The notes beneath the pieces were generated by a model that was not told where the DNA came from, did not search any database, and worked only from the letters and a program-made list of their open reading frames with translations. Of a DNA stretch of 64,000 nt, positions 8,901 to 18,180 are shown piece after piece. Every line of letters begins with the position of its first letter. Positions within the stretch are counted from its first letter, which is position 1. The translations under genes and the position numbers were made by a program. The stretch comes from Rhodocyclales bacterium (GTDB lineage Bacteria > Pseudomonadota > Gammaproteobacteria > Burkholderiales > Rhodocyclaceae): NCBI GenBank assembly GCA_028292505.1, contig JAQGMF010000001.1:124001-188000 (forward strand). Reading direction: 5' to 3'.

Positions 8901-11900
8901 CGCGCGACACCATGCTGTCCGGCGATACACCGGTCTCCGAATAGGCCGTCAGGTTAATGACAGGTAGATCGATGCCGGCGTCCTCGTCTTCGATCGGCAC
9001 TTCGACAAGTTCGTCGCCGTTCGCATGTTCCGGCGTGAGCGCCGATTCGGAGGGCGCAGGCTCGGCGGGTGTCGGTTCGGATATGGATTCGAAGAATGTC
9101 GATTCGAACGGCATGACATCGGCATTTTGTGGCACAGGCTCTTCGACGGGCACGGACTCTTCGAAGATGGCGGGCGCTTCGGTGGGCCATACTTCTTCGA
9201 TAGCAACAGGCGCCGTGAAAACATCGGCGGCGGTTGTACTCTCCTGCGCAGCGTCGACATCCAGTTCGTCCGGCGCGAGATGCTCGAAGAACGGTTCGCT
9301 CAGCGGCTCTTCGTCGCCGCGCGCAAGGTCGCCACCCAAAGCAGTGGTGGTCAGGTCGATTTCCGTTTCCGGGTTTTCGCCAAGATTCAGATCCAGATCC
9401 GTACTCGTCAGGTCCGTGATGTTGCGGTCTGACAGCGAAGCATCGTCTGCGGGCGATAGGCCTTCGAGCAAGGTTGCCGTCAGATCGAGCTCGGACATCT
9501 CTTGCTCGCCATCGGAGAAGCGACCGAAGTCGGCCTCCATCAACGTGCTGGCAAGATCCATTTCCGACAAGGTTTCGTCCTTGTCGTAGGGCTCAACAAG
9601 TTCCGGCAGCGCCTCTTCGTTCGCGCTAAAGTCCAGCAAAGGACCATCCATGCGCGTTTCTTCGAGTGACATCTCGAATTCCTGCACGCCGTCTTCGGCG
9701 GGCACATCCAGATCGAAGTCGAGCAGCGCGGGGCCGTGACCGCCAGTGTTGCCAGAAGATGTGCTGAGAGGAACCGCTTCCTGGTCGGGAGTGGCGTCGT
9801 TGTCCGACTCCAGGCCGAAGTCCAGACTCAGGTCGAGATCAATGCCCGCTGACGCGGTGGCCGGGTCTTCTGCCACCGCCTCCTCAGAGATCGGCGGTCT
9901 CGGCGCGGATGCTGGTGGGATAAATGCATCTTCGGGGCTCGCATCGAGCGAGGCCAGTATGCCCTGTGCTTGTTGCGTCAGTGCCGAGGCATCGCGCCAC
10001 AGCCCGCCGCCCGATTCGAGTTGCTCCACCCACGCAGCGAACACGGTGGTGCCCGCATCAATGAGGCTGACCAGCTCGGCATTGGAATCCTTGTCGAGTT
10101 GCAACCAGCGATTCATGGCGGCTTCGACGTGTCGTGCGGCTTCCGAGAAGTCCACCAGACCGACCATGCGGCTCGAACCCTTGAGGGTATGGAAACCGCG
10201 GCGTACGGTGGTGAGCGCTTCCTGGTTGTGCGGCTCGCGCACGGCAATGTCGCGATGTTCGCGTTGCGTGGCGAGCACCTCGTGGGCTTCCTCGAGGAAG
10301 ATATCCAGCAGCTCTGCATCCAGCTCTTCGTTGCTGACCTGCATCAATCGCGCAGCTTCTTCCGAAGGTTGCGGCGTGGCGGCGGGTGCGACGGTAGACA
10401 GCGCTTCCTGAATCTGCTCGCTGGAAATACTCCCGCCCGCCTTGAGGCTGGCAATCACGTCCTTGGTCTGTTTCTCGAGCGAGCTGTCGGCAACGAGTTG
10501 CGCATCTTCGCGGATGGCTTCCAGACTGTGCACCAGTTGATCGCGCAGGCCACTGTCTTGCGGCGAATCGCGCAGCGCATCGGCGAGGTTCTTGGTCTCG
10601 CGCGATTCGCGCACGAGCTGGGCTTCGACACTTTCGTTGGCCGCTGTTTTTTCCGCTTCAGGTGCGAAGGCACTTTCCGGATTCAGGAAATGTTCGAGCT
10701 TGGCGGGCGCCGTCTTTATGGCTTCGACATAAAAGCCGAGGGCCGACAATTTGTGCGCAACGTCGTCGCACACTTCGCGTGCCGGCGGCTCGGTGTCTCT
10801 GGCAAGAGCGGCGACTGTTGTCGCACTTTCGCGCACCAGTTGCGCGGCAGACATTTCGCCCAGCATCGAGAATGCGCCCTCGATCTGTTTGAGCGGACCG
10901 GTGAGTGTTGTCAGTGCCTCGCGCTGTTCCGGATTGCGGAAGAAGGTATCGAGGGTTTGTTCGATCTGACCCAGGTTGGTGAGAATTTCGCGCGCCAGCT
11001 GATTGAACAGCAGCTTCTCTTGTGCGCGTTGCGAGGCTTCGCCGAACAGCGCGTCATTCATCTCAGGCGGCTTGCCGCCCTTGGCGCGTACTTCGAAAAT
11101 GGTGCTCAGCAATTCGACCTGACGGCGTAGCAACTGCGGATCGTAGGCCGGCGATTCAGCGGCTTGTTCGATCACCAGCAGGCCGGTCGCCAGCTCCATC
11201 GACAGCGCGTCGTTCTGGCGCAGCGGATCGGCGCGAAGCCAGTCGCCGACACCGGTCATGGCAGCGAGCAAGGTATCCAATTGCGGCATATGCATCGGTG
11301 CTACGCGCTGCACTAGCTCGGTAAGCTGCTCCTGGAACTGCGGCAGGGCCACGGCTGCGCCAGCACTGAAGCGGTTCCATGCATCCTTGGTGTTTTCCAG
11401 CGACTCGCGCACGCGCATGACAAGTGGTTGGCGTAGCGTATCGGAGAGTTCCTGGTCCGGCGCGGGCAGGGCTGCATCGAGACGGTAGACCGAGCGCACC
11501 GACTGCGCGTGTGGCGTGGCGATGTTCGCGGTTGCCACGTAATACAGGACGTCACGCACCAGTCGGTCGGCGACGATTTGCGAGCCTTCGATGAGACGCC
11601 GCATTTGCGTGTCGATGCGGCGGCACAGGCGCTGCGTGGCGCGCTCGACGGGAATGACTTGTTGTGCCAGACCTTCGAAGAAGGCAATGGCGGCCCACCA
11701 GAAAGCGCGTGTCGAAGGTTGCGACTGGATCTGCTCGATGCGTTGCACGGCACGCAGCATGTCTTGCGCGCCGGTTGCGCTTTGCGGCTGGCGAATCCAC
11801 AGTAGCAAGCCCTTTTCGAAGCGGCCGCGCAGCAGGCGCAATTCATGGGCGGCTGTCTGTGCATCGAGCTGCGGGCCTTGCGGCAACGTCGGACGCGCCC

Positions 11901-12336
11901 GCAGGTCGGGGAAGAACAGCTCCGAGGCTTGCGGTGCTTCTTCGCCGCGCGCGGCGATGAGGTCGCGATAGGTCGGGAAGAGACGCAGTGGCTTGTGCGG
12001 CGCACCTGCCAGCAGTTCGCTCAGATAATTGGCGAGCACGGCCAGACTGCGGCGCGCCAAGGCGAGCGATTCTGCGGGCGGTGTGTCTTCGGCGCCGGCC
12101 AGGGAGGAGAGCAGCTTGTCGATCGCTTCGGAGAACTGCGAGACGCCATCGAGCCCGACGACGGACAACGCGCCGCTGGCTTGATGGACGTGGCTCTGCG
12201 CGAAGCGCAAGGGCTCACGCTGTTCCGGGTTGGCTTGCGCCTCGCCCAGGCTGTCGCTGGCGCGGGCAAGGGCGGTGTCGATCTCCGCCTTTACCCAGGT
12301 CAGTGGGCCAATGTCGAAATCAGTCACTTGACTCAT
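5923..12336 (-). CDS. chpA: ChpA/PilL-type hybrid chemosensory histidine kinase with multiple Hpt domains
   Basis: Central CheA-like kinase of the type IV pilus (Pil-Chp) chemosensory system; it takes signals from PilJ through PilI and phosphorylates PilG/PilH. It has 2137 residues. Visible order: a degenerate N-terminal Hpt-like domain with HVHQASGAL (His51 region); helical linker; a canonical Hpt with HTLKGSSRM near 716; an acidic linker with repeated DLxxTLxE-like units (about 915-1005); an Hpt with HTLAGISG near 1242; an Hpt with HTLKGSARM near 1407; dimerisation segment about 1510-1700; HATPase with LRNAIAHGIEMP near 1724 and GRGVGMDVV; CheW-like domain about 1860-1995; C-terminal receiver (VVDDS near 2014, LLDIEMPRMDG near 2062). 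Last gene of the operon. Confidence 0.95.
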   Translation of the reverse strand: MSQVTDFDIGPLTWVKAEIDTALARASDSLGEAQANPEQREPLRFAQSHVHQASGALSVVGLDGVSQFSEAIDKLLSSLAGAEDTPPAESLALARRSLAVLANYLSELLAGAPHKPLRLFPTYRDLIAARGEEAPQASELFFPDLRARPTLPQGPQLDAQTAAHELRLLRGRFEKGLLLWIRQPQSATGAQDMLRAVQRIEQIQSQPSTRAFWWAAIAFFEGLAQQVIPVERATQRLCRRIDTQMRRLIEGSQIVADRLVRDVLYYVATANIATPHAQSVRSVYRLDAALPAPDQELSDTLRQPLVMRVRESLENTKDAWNRFSAGAAVALPQFQEQLTELVQRVAPMHMPQLDTLLAAMTGVGDWLRADPLRQNDALSMELATGLLVIEQAAESPAYDPQLLRRQVELLSTIFEVRAKGGKPPEMNDALFGEASQRAQEKLLFNQLAREILTNLGQIEQTLDTFFRNPEQREALTTLTGPLKQIEGAFSMLGEMSAAQLVRESATTVAALARDTEPPAREVCDDVAHKLSALGFYVEAIKTAPAKLEHFLNPESAFAPEAEKTAANESVEAQLVRESRETKNLADALRDSPQDSGLRDQLVHSLEAIREDAQLVADSSLEKQTKDVIASLKAGGSISSEQIQEALSTVAPAATPQPSEEAARLMQVSNEELDAELLDIFLEEAHEVLATQREHRDIAVREPHNQEALTTVRRGFHTLKGSSRMVGLVDFSEAARHVEAAMNRWLQLDKDSNAELVSLIDAGTTVFAAWVEQLESGGGLWRDASALTQQAQGILASLDASPEDAFIPPASAPRPPISEEAVAEDPATASAGIDLDLSLDFGLESDNDATPDQEAVPLSTSSGNTGGHGPALLDFDLDVPAEDGVQEFEMSLEETRMDGPLLDFSANEEALPELVEPYDKDETLSEMDLASTLMEADFGRFSDGEQEMSELDLTATLLEGLSPADDASLSDRNITDLTSTDLDLNLGENPETEIDLTTTALGGDLARGDEEPLSEPFFEHLAPDELDVDAAQESTTAADVFTAPVAIEEVWPTEAPAIFEESVPVEEPVPQNADVMPFESTFFESISEPTPAEPAPSESALTPEHANGDELVEVPIEDEDAGIDLPVINLTAYSETGVSPDSMVSRVAELLDNPQQDTSHSGHEAYAHAPQDIQPSAHAYPPASSQDTSPDSEIMVGDNVLSHGLYYLYLGESAQHLATLRADQHLIDNNPLHVPSVEAVRASHTLAGISGTARFESVHALAKALEHAQNRLHESQIPPTPDQAALLSTTLNRLEAMQTEIVRQQLPLSSPELNEQLNNLRPLFPASPAAEPAPQTEAAPVFASALYNPPAQHEELNLDAIHDELDEQLLPIFFEEADELMTEIGNSLRQMRNEPENPEPRNALARLMHTLKGSARMAGAMRVGQYVHALEGRLERTGNAQPSAALVDELENGFDQVGTLLEGLRNPTVATTPVITEDDSDIIEAQPDAALVPTEAISALSPLRFSALVDSPLIPAVLRQTAQVDEPETAQGTRALVRVRADMVDRFVNEAGEISIARTRVEGEMRTVRRSLLDLTENVIRLRNQLREVEIQAESQMQSRIAAAESQHDNFDPLEFDRFTRLQELTRMMAESVGDVTTIQQNLLRNLDGADAALHAQGRLSRDLQQALMGVRMVPFNDAADRLYRVVRQTAKEVGKRANLDIQGGNIEIDRGVLDKMIAPLEHLLRNAIAHGIEMPDERVAAGKAEIGQITLKLNQLSNEIALEMNDDGQGLNYERIAARGRKIGLIGEHEEASESRLTQLIFEPGFSTAETVSGIAGRGVGMDVVKNEAMAVGGRIDVSSTAGQGARFLVHLPLTLAVTQALLVRAGTRTYAIPSNMVEQAIEVKEGPLAEIRARGYAEWKGQQYPLRYLPRLLGDNEAQPAQARFHWILLLRAGNSSVGLYIDGLRGNQEIIVKNAGPQFVRLQGYAGATVLPDGEVSLILNPVVMAGRQASGVDDLAPAQISEAAPEVAYVPTIMVVDDSLTVRKITTRLLEREGYQVVTAKDGVDALEQLTELIPDVMLLDIEMPRMDGFDLARNIRADQRLREIPIIMITSRMADKHRNYAAEIGVNHYLGKPYQEDQLLELISAFIFARRQH

Positions 12337-12418
12337 CTATACCTCTCGGGCAATCCAGTGCTGCAGAAAGCTGGCTCGAACATGACTGCAGAGCCGCCTC
12401 CCATTATTCAATTGTCAT

Positions 12419-14626
12419 TCAGACCTTGAAGCCGGAAACGGAACCCTTGAGTTCCACGGCAAGATCGGCAAGCTGGCCGATCGACAAGGCGGATTGCTGC
12501 GTGCCGCGCGTCGTTTGTTCCGTGATGGCCAGAATCTCGCGCATGGATTCGGACACATCGGTAGCGACCGCGGCTTGTTTCTGCGTGTCCGACGAGATGC
12601 GTTCAACCAGCGTCGCCATTTCTACCGACACGTCGCCGATTTCACCGAGCGCCTGACCCGCAGCGTCGGAGAGCTTGGCCCCTTCGACCACACCCCGCGT
12701 CGAGTTTTCCATAGCGGCCACGGCATCCTGCGTATCGGTCTGAATCGTTTTCACAATGGCCGCGATCTGCTTCGTCGCTTCCGCTGAACGTTCGGCGAGG
12801 CGCTGCACTTCTTCCGCAACCACCGTAAAGCCGCGGCCCGCTTCACCGGCGGTCGCCGCCTGAATGGCGGCGTTCAGCGCCAGCACGTTCGTCTGTTCGG
12901 TAATATCCGAGATCAGTTCCACGATTTCACCGATCTCCTGCGAGGATTCGCCGAGGCGCTTGATACGCTTCGAGGTTTCCTGGATCTGCTCGCGGATTTC
13001 ATTCATGCCGGAGATGGAATCCTGCACAGCTGTCGTCCCCTTGCGTGCGGCTTCCAGTGAGCGCCGCGCCACCTGCGCGGTCTGCAACGCGCTGCTCGAT
13101 ACCGCCGAGATCTGCTTGGCCATGTCCTGCACCTGCGAACCGGCGTACTGGATGTTGCGCGACTGACGCTCGGATGCGTCGAGCAATTCACCTGACATAC
13201 GTTGCGCAGATTCCGTCGCTTGCGTCAGACGGTTCGCCGCGTCGTTGATGCGTCGTACCAACACCGAGAGTTCTTCAATCGTGTAATTCACCGAATCGGC
13301 GATGGCGCCCGTCACGTCTTCCGTCACCGTCGCGCGGATCGTCAAGTCACCGTCGGCCAAATCGCCCATTTCGTTCATCAGGCGCAAGATGGCCTGCTGG
13401 GTGTTGTTCCGGTCGCCTTCGGCAGCGGCTCGCAGCGCTTCCGCTTCGTCACGGCGCGTCGAAATGTCATCGCTATAGACGAAGACCATGTAGGCCAATA
13501 CCAGCAGTGCCAACGCAGCAAACAGCACGATCAGCACCGTCAGCAGGTTCCAACCTGTGTAGGCTTTGCGATAGCCCTCGGCAAGCGCATTCGTGCTTTC
13601 CAGCAGCGGCACCGAATCCTTGAAAATCTGCAAACCTGCGCGCTTGGCTTGTACCAGCGGTTGCACGTTGGACAGAATGCCGCCGACCGCCAGCAAGTGA
13701 CGTGTCGCGAACTTGCGCAAGCCTTGCAGCTTCTCGTCCATCTCCGCGTTGTTCTTCATGTTGCCGAGGTCATCCAGCAACTGGCTGAGCGTGTTGGAAT
13801 CCTTGCCGAGCAGGAACACGATTTCCGGATCGACCGATTCGGAAGCGAGTAGCGCATTGGCATTTTTAGCCATACGCTGGGTCAGCATCACAACCTGGTT
13901 GGAGGTGGCGATTTCGCCAGCAGGCGCGCCGAACTGCAGCTTGAGGGCAGCGACCTGCTGAGCATAGTCGAGCAGCTCGGCATTGTTATTGTTGATGATG
14001 TCGACCGCCGTACCCAGGCGCGTGATGTTGAGCTGCTGGCCGGTCAGCTGCTCGGCATTCTTGCTCATCTTGTCCCACAGCGTGGTCAGATCCTCGAGCG
14101 CCTTGTTCACGGAGCGCGGGCTGCTGGGCACCGATACACCATCGATGTCGCCGCCCTCAGTGACCGCTTTGAGCAACTCTGCCATGCGGTCGCGCGATTC
14201 CTTCAATTCGGTAAAGCCCGTGCCGCCGCGGCTGGCGCCGCCACTTACCGCGCGCCCTTCACGTGCGCCGCCGGTCACCGTGATCTGCGCGGACTTGGCG
14301 ATAACCTGCGATTGCGTACCCATTTGGGTGGCGGCAGAAACGAAGGCCGTCCCTTGGGTTGCCGCGTGGATCTGCAGGTAGGTCAGCAACACGGCGACAG
14401 CGGTCAGGATACCGAACACGATACCGAGCATGCGCAACTGGTCGCCGACCGCGCGGCCACCGATCCACCTCGGCATCACTTTGCTCAGGCCTGACATGAA
14501 TCCAGGTTTGGGCGCACCGTCGTCTATCGCGGGGCTATCCATGACCGTGCTGTCTGAGCCCCCCTCTGGGCTCTCGGCGGCGGGCTTCGCGCGGGGCTTG
14601 AAACGATCAAGAAATTTGAGTGCCAT
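12419..14626 (-). CDS. pilJ: PilJ-type methyl-accepting chemotaxis protein
   Basis: Transmembrane receptor of the Pil-Chp array, controlling twitching motility and surface sensing. It has 735 residues, with a Pro-rich cytoplasmic leader, first membrane segment about 66-85, periplasmic sensor region about 90-355, and second membrane segment about 357-383. A HAMP-like region and the MCP signalling hairpin follow; the hairpin tip is visible as [20 protein letters not shown] with [17 protein letters not shown]. It lies 82 bases before chpA and 170 bases after pilI. The ATG at 14626 starts [14 protein letters not shown]. Identification rests on the signalling domain plus the operon context. Confidence 0.93.
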   Translation of the reverse strand: MALKFLDRFKPRAKPAAESPEGGSDSTVMDSPAIDDGAPKPGFMSGLSKVMPRWIGGRAVGDQLRMLGIVFGILTAVAVLLTYLQIHAATQGTAFVSAATQMGTQSQVIAKSAQITVTGGAREGRAVSGGASRGGTGFTELKESRDRMAELLKAVTEGGDIDGVSVPSSPRSVNKALEDLTTLWDKMSKNAEQLTGQQLNITRLGTAVDIINNNNAELLDYAQQVAALKLQFGAPAGEIATSNQVVMLTQRMAKNANALLASESVDPEIVFLLGKDSNTLSQLLDDLGNMKNNAEMDEKLQGLRKFATRHLLAVGGILSNVQPLVQAKRAGLQIFKDSVPLLESTNALAEGYRKAYTGWNLLTVLIVLFAALALLVLAYMVFVYSDDISTRRDEAEALRAAAEGDRNNTQQAILRLMNEMGDLADGDLTIRATVTEDVTGAIADSVNYTIEELSVLVRRINDAANRLTQATESAQRMSGELLDASERQSRNIQYAGSQVQDMAKQISAVSSSALQTAQVARRSLEAARKGTTAVQDSISGMNEIREQIQETSKRIKRLGESSQEIGEIVELISDITEQTNVLALNAAIQAATAGEAGRGFTVVAEEVQRLAERSAEATKQIAAIVKTIQTDTQDAVAAMENSTRGVVEGAKLSDAAGQALGEIGDVSVEMATLVERISSDTQKQAAVATDVSESMREILAITEQTTRGTQQSALSIGQLADLAVELKGSVSGFKV

Positions 14627-14796
14627 GCGTATGCTCCGGTGGTGCAGTCTGATCCAGATTGTTGTCAGCTTGGCTTCCCTGGCGACATCGCCGGGGAGAG
14701 CGGCTACCTTAATAAGCAGCTACCTTTGTCTCGTCATGCATTTGTCATCACGTCTACGGGCAAATGCGGTCTTCATGGGCGAGTTCAATGCTGTCG

Positions 14797-15324
14797 TCAT
14801 GTGTGGCTGTCGAGGGTGGCGTCCAGAAAACGCGCATCGGCCAGCAGCGGCCTAACGGTCAGCTTGCGCCATAGCCGATCTTGCGAATCCCTCACCGCGC
14901 CCCCAACCCATGCGCGGGAATCCACGACACCATCGTCCGGATCGAAATCTTCCGGATTGCGCAAACCCAATGCGCGACTAACCAGCAGCGCCGTGTTCAT
15001 ACCCTGACGCGTACCGATCAGCAGGATGCGCGCGTCGCTTGTCAATTGCGTCGGCGACTCGCCACAAAATGCCGAGAAGTCGACCACGCTGTACAGATTG
15101 CCGCGCACATTGGCCAAGCCGCGAAACCAGTTGCGCGTCAGCGGCACCGGTGTCAGCGATGGCGTGGCGATGATTTCGCCGGCTTCGGACAAATCGAGCA
15201 GCCAGTTCTCCGGCCCCGCATTCACAGCCAGCAAAGCGGACCGACGCCCCGTCAGCTTCACCTCTGCCAAGCGACGTGTCAGGTCCTGCTGGAATTCTCT
15301 CAGGCTCTGTCGTTTTTTTGCCAT
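14797..15324 (-). CDS. pilI: PilI-type CheW adaptor
   Basis: CheW-like coupling protein that links PilJ to the ChpA kinase. The 175 residues contain a CheW fold with WLLDLSEAGEIIATPSLTPV and RGNLYSVVDFSAFCG, which correspond to the conserved CheW beta strands around the receptor contact. The N-terminus (MAKKRQSLREFQQDLTRRL) is the helical extension typical of PilI. The gene lies between pilH (39 bases) and pilJ. The 170-base gap to pilJ has no convincing gene. Confidence 0.9.
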   Translation of the reverse strand: MAKKRQSLREFQQDLTRRLAEVKLTGRRSALLAVNAGPENWLLDLSEAGEIIATPSLTPVPLTRNWFRGLANVRGNLYSVVDFSAFCGESPTQLTSDARILLIGTRQGMNTALLVSRALGLRNPEDFDPDDGVVDSRAWVGGAVRDSQDRLWRKLTVRPLLADARFLDATLDSHT

Positions 15325-15363
15325 GTCTTTGCCGGTGAGGAGGTCTCTCGGAAATCGCGTCTA

Positions 15364-15729
15364 TCAGCCGATTGCTTCTATCTTCTTGATCAGCTCGTCA
15401 TGGTCCAGAGGCTTGGTCATGTAGTCGAAAGCGCCCTGGCGCATGCCCCAGATCTTGTCGGTTTCCTGATCCTTGCTGGTCGTCATAATCACCGGAATAT
15501 GCCGCGTCGTTTCTTCGCGCGAGATCGTGCGTGTCGCCTGGTAGCCATTGATACCGGGCATCACCACGTCCATCAGGATCAGGTCGGGTAGCTCGGCTTT
15601 GGCCTTGACGACACCGTCTTCGCCGTTCTCGGCAGTAACGACATTGAAGCCGCTCTTGATGAGGAATTCGGTCAGTGCGAAGCGCTCGGTAGGAGAGTCA
15701 TCGACAACCAGTATTTTCTTGATAGGCAT
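15364..15729 (-). CDS. pilH: PilH-type single-domain response regulator
   Basis: CheY-like receiver of the Pil-Chp system. The 121 residues form one receiver domain with ILVVDDSPTE (acidic pair), phospho-acceptor Asp in LILMDVVMPGINGYQ, Thr in VIMTTSKDQ and Lys in YMTKPLD. There is no output domain. In Pseudomonas, PilH and PilG act on the retraction and extension ATPases and on each other's phosphate flow; that role is inferred here from order and similarity. It lies 20 bases downstream of pilG. Confidence 0.92.
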   Translation of the reverse strand: MPIKKILVVDDSPTERFALTEFLIKSGFNVVTAENGEDGVVKAKAELPDLILMDVVMPGINGYQATRTISREETTRHIPVIMTTSKDQETDKIWGMRQGAFDYMTKPLDHDELIKKIEAIG

Positions 15730-15749
15730 GATGGGCTCCTTGGATATCT

Positions 15750-16151
15750 CTATTTGCCAATACGTACAGCGGTGTGGGCCGACACGGCCTTGAGCAGACT
15801 GTCCTTGGTGAACGGTTTGGTCAGGTACTCGTCGGAACCGACCATGCGGCCGCGCGCGCGATCGAACAAGCCGTCCTTGGAGGACAGCATGATGACGGGC
15901 GTGCCCGCATAGCGTGGATTCTTCTTGATGAGTGCACAGGTCTGATAACCATCCAGACGCGGCATCATGATGTCGACAAAAATCAGGTCAGGGTGATGGT
16001 CGGAAATCTTCGACAGCGCATCGAAACCATCCTCGGCCAACAAAACCTGGTAACCCGCCTGGGCCAGGAATATTTCGGCGCTGCGACGGATCGTGTTGCT
16101 GTCGTCGATGACCATCACTTTGACGCCGGTGACGTCAGGTCCTTCTGCCAA
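15750..16151 (-). CDS. pilG: PilG-type single-domain response regulator
   Basis: First gene of the pilG-H-I-J-chpA operon. The 133 residues form one receiver domain with VMVIDDSNTIRRSAEIFL, phospho-acceptor Asp in LIFVDIMMPRLDGYQ, Ser in VIMLSSKDGLFDRARG and Lys in YLTKPFTKDSLL. The IDDSNTIR-type opening and SSKDG-FDRARG stretch are characteristic of PilG, separating it from the following PilH. The upstream 177 bases to the rubredoxin gene should hold the operon promoter, but I could not pick a convincing -35/-10 pair. Confidence 0.92.
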   Translation of the reverse strand: MAEGPDVTGVKVMVIDDSNTIRRSAEIFLAQAGYQVLLAEDGFDALSKISDHHPDLIFVDIMMPRLDGYQTCALIKKNPRYAGTPVIMLSSKDGLFDRARGRMVGSDEYLTKPFTKDSLLKAVSAHTAVRIGK

Positions 16152-16328
16152 CGCGATACTCCTCTTGTTGAGCCATCCGCAACGCCAATATTACGACGGC
16201 ATCTGCGGACGGGTTCGATTTCCTTTGAGGTTACCCGGAGCCGTCCTTCTTCAGGGCGTTTGTCCGGATTAAATGTGGCTTTTTTTGTGCATTTTGCCCG
16301 CAATGTAACTTCTTTTGTTTGCACCTGC

Positions 16329-16514
16329 TCAGATTTCAATCATTTCAAAATCCTCTTTGCGCGCGCCACACTCCGGGCAGGTCCAGTTCGGAGGTATGGC
16401 TTGCCAGCGTGTGCCGGGAGCAATGCCGTCCTCCGGGCTACCGGTCTCTTCCGTGTAAATCCAGCCGCAAATCAGACACATCCATGTCCTGTAGGGAAGA
16501 TCGCTATCAGCCAT
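16329..16514 (-). CDS. rubA: Rubredoxin
   Basis: Small Fe(Cys)4 electron carrier. The 61 residues contain two CxxCG knuckles, Cys13/Cys16 (CLICG) and Cys46/Cys49 (CPECG), with the usual aromatic core (WIY, PPNW) and the conserved EDGI-PGT segment. It is divergent from thiD (152 bases apart), an arrangement shared by many betaproteobacteria. The redox partner is not in the window. Confidence 0.95.
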   Translation of the reverse strand: MADSDLPYRTWMCLICGWIYTEETGSPEDGIAPGTRWQAIPPNWTCPECGARKEDFEMIEI

Positions 16515-16666
16515 GACTATCGTATTCAGTTAAAATCCAAACGATCTTAGCGCATTTTGGAAAATGTGCTGCGCTCATAAAACATCGGCATTTCCCCTTT
16601 GTTTCTTGAGCAACTTATTGATCGGATCGTTGATCAATCATCCTCCATCTTCTGCGGTAGCCTGCC

Positions 16667-17494
16667 ATGAATCCCGGCGCACGCCCTGTTACTCCCCCCA
16701 TCGTTCTGACTTTCGCGGCCTCCGACCCGACCGGAGGCGCCGGCGTGCAAGCAGACATACTGACCATCGCTGCGCTCGGCGGCCATCCGCTGTCGGTGCT
16801 CACCGGGCTGACCGTGCAGGACACGCGCGGCGTCGAAGGCACGCAGGCCGTCGATGATGATTGGGTGGTCGATCAGGCGCGCGTGCTGCTCGAAGACATC
16901 AGTGTGCAGGCGTTCAAGATCGGTGTGCTGTGCAGCGTGGAAAACGTCGCAGCGGTCGCCGAAGTACTTGCGGATTACCCGGATATTCCGGTGGTGTTCG
17001 ATCCGGTGATCGCTTCGGGCCGCGGCGATCCGCTGGCCGACGAAGAGATGCTCATTGCCATGAGCGAGATGTTGCTGCCGCTGACGACGGTGCTCACACC
17101 CAATAGCATCGAGGCGCGCCGACTGACACAGGAAGAAGATGAGAACGAGGACGTGGAAGACATCGCCTTGGCCGACTGCGCCAATTACCTCATCGAACTT
17201 GGCGCGCGCCACGTGCTGATCACGGGTACTCACGAGCAGGCGCCGCAGGTGGTCAATACGCTCTATGGCCCGAGCGGCGTGATCTGCACCGATGCCTGGG
17301 AGCGTCTGCCGGGCAGCTACCACGGCTCGGGCTGTACGCTGGCCTCAGCGATCGCTGTCATGTTGGCGCGCGGCATGGACGTACGCGAAGCGGTGCAGGC
17401 AGCGCAGCGCTATACCTGGAATACGCTGGCGCAGGCCATCCATCCGGGCATGGGCCAGGCCATTCCGAACCGCTTCTACGCGCACAAATTTTGA
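16667..17494 (+). CDS. thiD: Hydroxymethylpyrimidine / phosphomethylpyrimidine kinase
   Basis: Phosphorylates HMP and HMP-phosphate to HMP-diphosphate for thiamine synthesis. A ribokinase-like fold is visible: FAASDPTGGAGVQADI near the N-terminus, QAFKIGVL, VVFDPVIASGRGDPL, LTPNSIEARRL and the anion-hole motif LPGSYHGSGCTLASAIA. At 275 residues it is normal. The stop overlaps the thiE start (TGATG), so thiD-thiE are translationally coupled. It contains a short acidic stretch (QEEDENEDVED, about residues 150-160) in place of the usual loop. Confidence 0.95.
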   Translation: MNPGARPVTPPIVLTFAASDPTGGAGVQADILTIAALGGHPLSVLTGLTVQDTRGVEGTQAVDDDWVVDQARVLLEDISVQAFKIGVLCSVENVAAVAEVLADYPDIPVVFDPVIASGRGDPLADEEMLIAMSEMLLPLTTVLTPNSIEARRLTQEEDENEDVEDIALADCANYLIELGARHVLITGTHEQAPQVVNTLYGPSGVICTDAWERLPGSYHGSGCTLASAIAVMLARGMDVREAVQAAQRYTWNTLAQAIHPGMGQAIPNRFYAHKF

Positions 17495-18162
17495 TGAATG
17501 CACTTGCGCAGCCGAAGATGAAACGGGGACTTTATCTTGTCACGCCGGACTGGGATGACACGCCGAGATTGCTCGCCGTCACGCGCGCCGCAATCAAGGG
17601 CGGCGTCGTCTGCGTGCAATACCGCCACAAGACGGCCATGACTTCGCGACGCATGGAACAGGCGCTGGCGCTATCGGCGGCGCTACGCGACTCGGGTGTC
17701 ACCTTCATCGTCAATGACGATGCTGCGCTTGCCGCGGCCGTCGGCGCCGACGGTGTGCACCTCGGGCGCGACGACGGCGCCGTGGCCGCCTGCCGTGCCA
17801 GGTATGGCGATGCATTTGTCATTGGCGTGTCGTGTTACAACGAATTCGCGCGTGCCGAGCGCGCGGTGGCGGACGGCGCGAGTTACATCGCTTTCGGCGC
17901 CATGTTTGCTTCGCCCACCAAGCCCGACGCCGTGGTTGCCCCGATTGAATTGATCAGGCGCGCCAAGGCCGAACTACCTTTGCCGGTAGCCTGCATCGGC
18001 GGCATCACGGCCGACAACGCTGCACCTTTGGTCACCGTCGGCGCCGACTGGCTGGCAGTGATCAGCGACATCTATGCCGCGCCCGACCCCCAGGCACAAG
18101 CCGCGCGCATTGCAAAGCTGTACGACCCATGCGTGCCGGAACTCCTTACTCCTTACTCCTAA
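17494..18162 (+). CDS. thiE: Thiamine-phosphate synthase
   Basis: Couples HMP-diphosphate and thiazole phosphate to thiamine monophosphate. TIM-barrel motifs are GLYLVTPDW, VQYRHK, FIVNDDAALAAAVGADGVHLG, IGVSCYNEFARAERA, YIAFGAMFASPTK and ACIGGITADNAAPL. I choose the ATG at 17494, which overlaps the thiD stop; a TTG one codon earlier is also possible. Its last codons are made from a tandem heptamer (ACTCCTN, see the repeat at 18141). hemL follows after 18 bases. The thiazole branch (thiS, thiG) is not in the window. Confidence 0.95.
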   Translation: MNALAQPKMKRGLYLVTPDWDDTPRLLAVTRAAIKGGVVCVQYRHKTAMTSRRMEQALALSAALRDSGVTFIVNDDAALAAAVGADGVHLGRDDGAVAACRARYGDAFVIGVSCYNEFARAERAVADGASYIAFGAMFASPTKPDAVVAPIELIRRAKAELPLPVACIGGITADNAAPLVTVGADWLAVISDIYAAPDPQAQAARIAKLYDPCVPELLTPYS

Positions 18163-18168
18163 CTCCTC
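18141..18168. repeat. Four tandem heptamers ACTCCTN at the thiE 3' end
   Basis: Four consecutive 7-base units (ACTCCTT, ACTCCTT, ACTCCTA, ACTCCTC) followed by a decayed ACTCAC. The array covers the last codons of thiE, its stop and the start of the 18-base spacer to hemL. Arrays of this kind can change copy number by slippage; here this would alter the ThiE C-terminus and the thiE-hemL distance. Confidence 0.75.
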
Positions 18169-18180
18169 ACTCACGATCAC

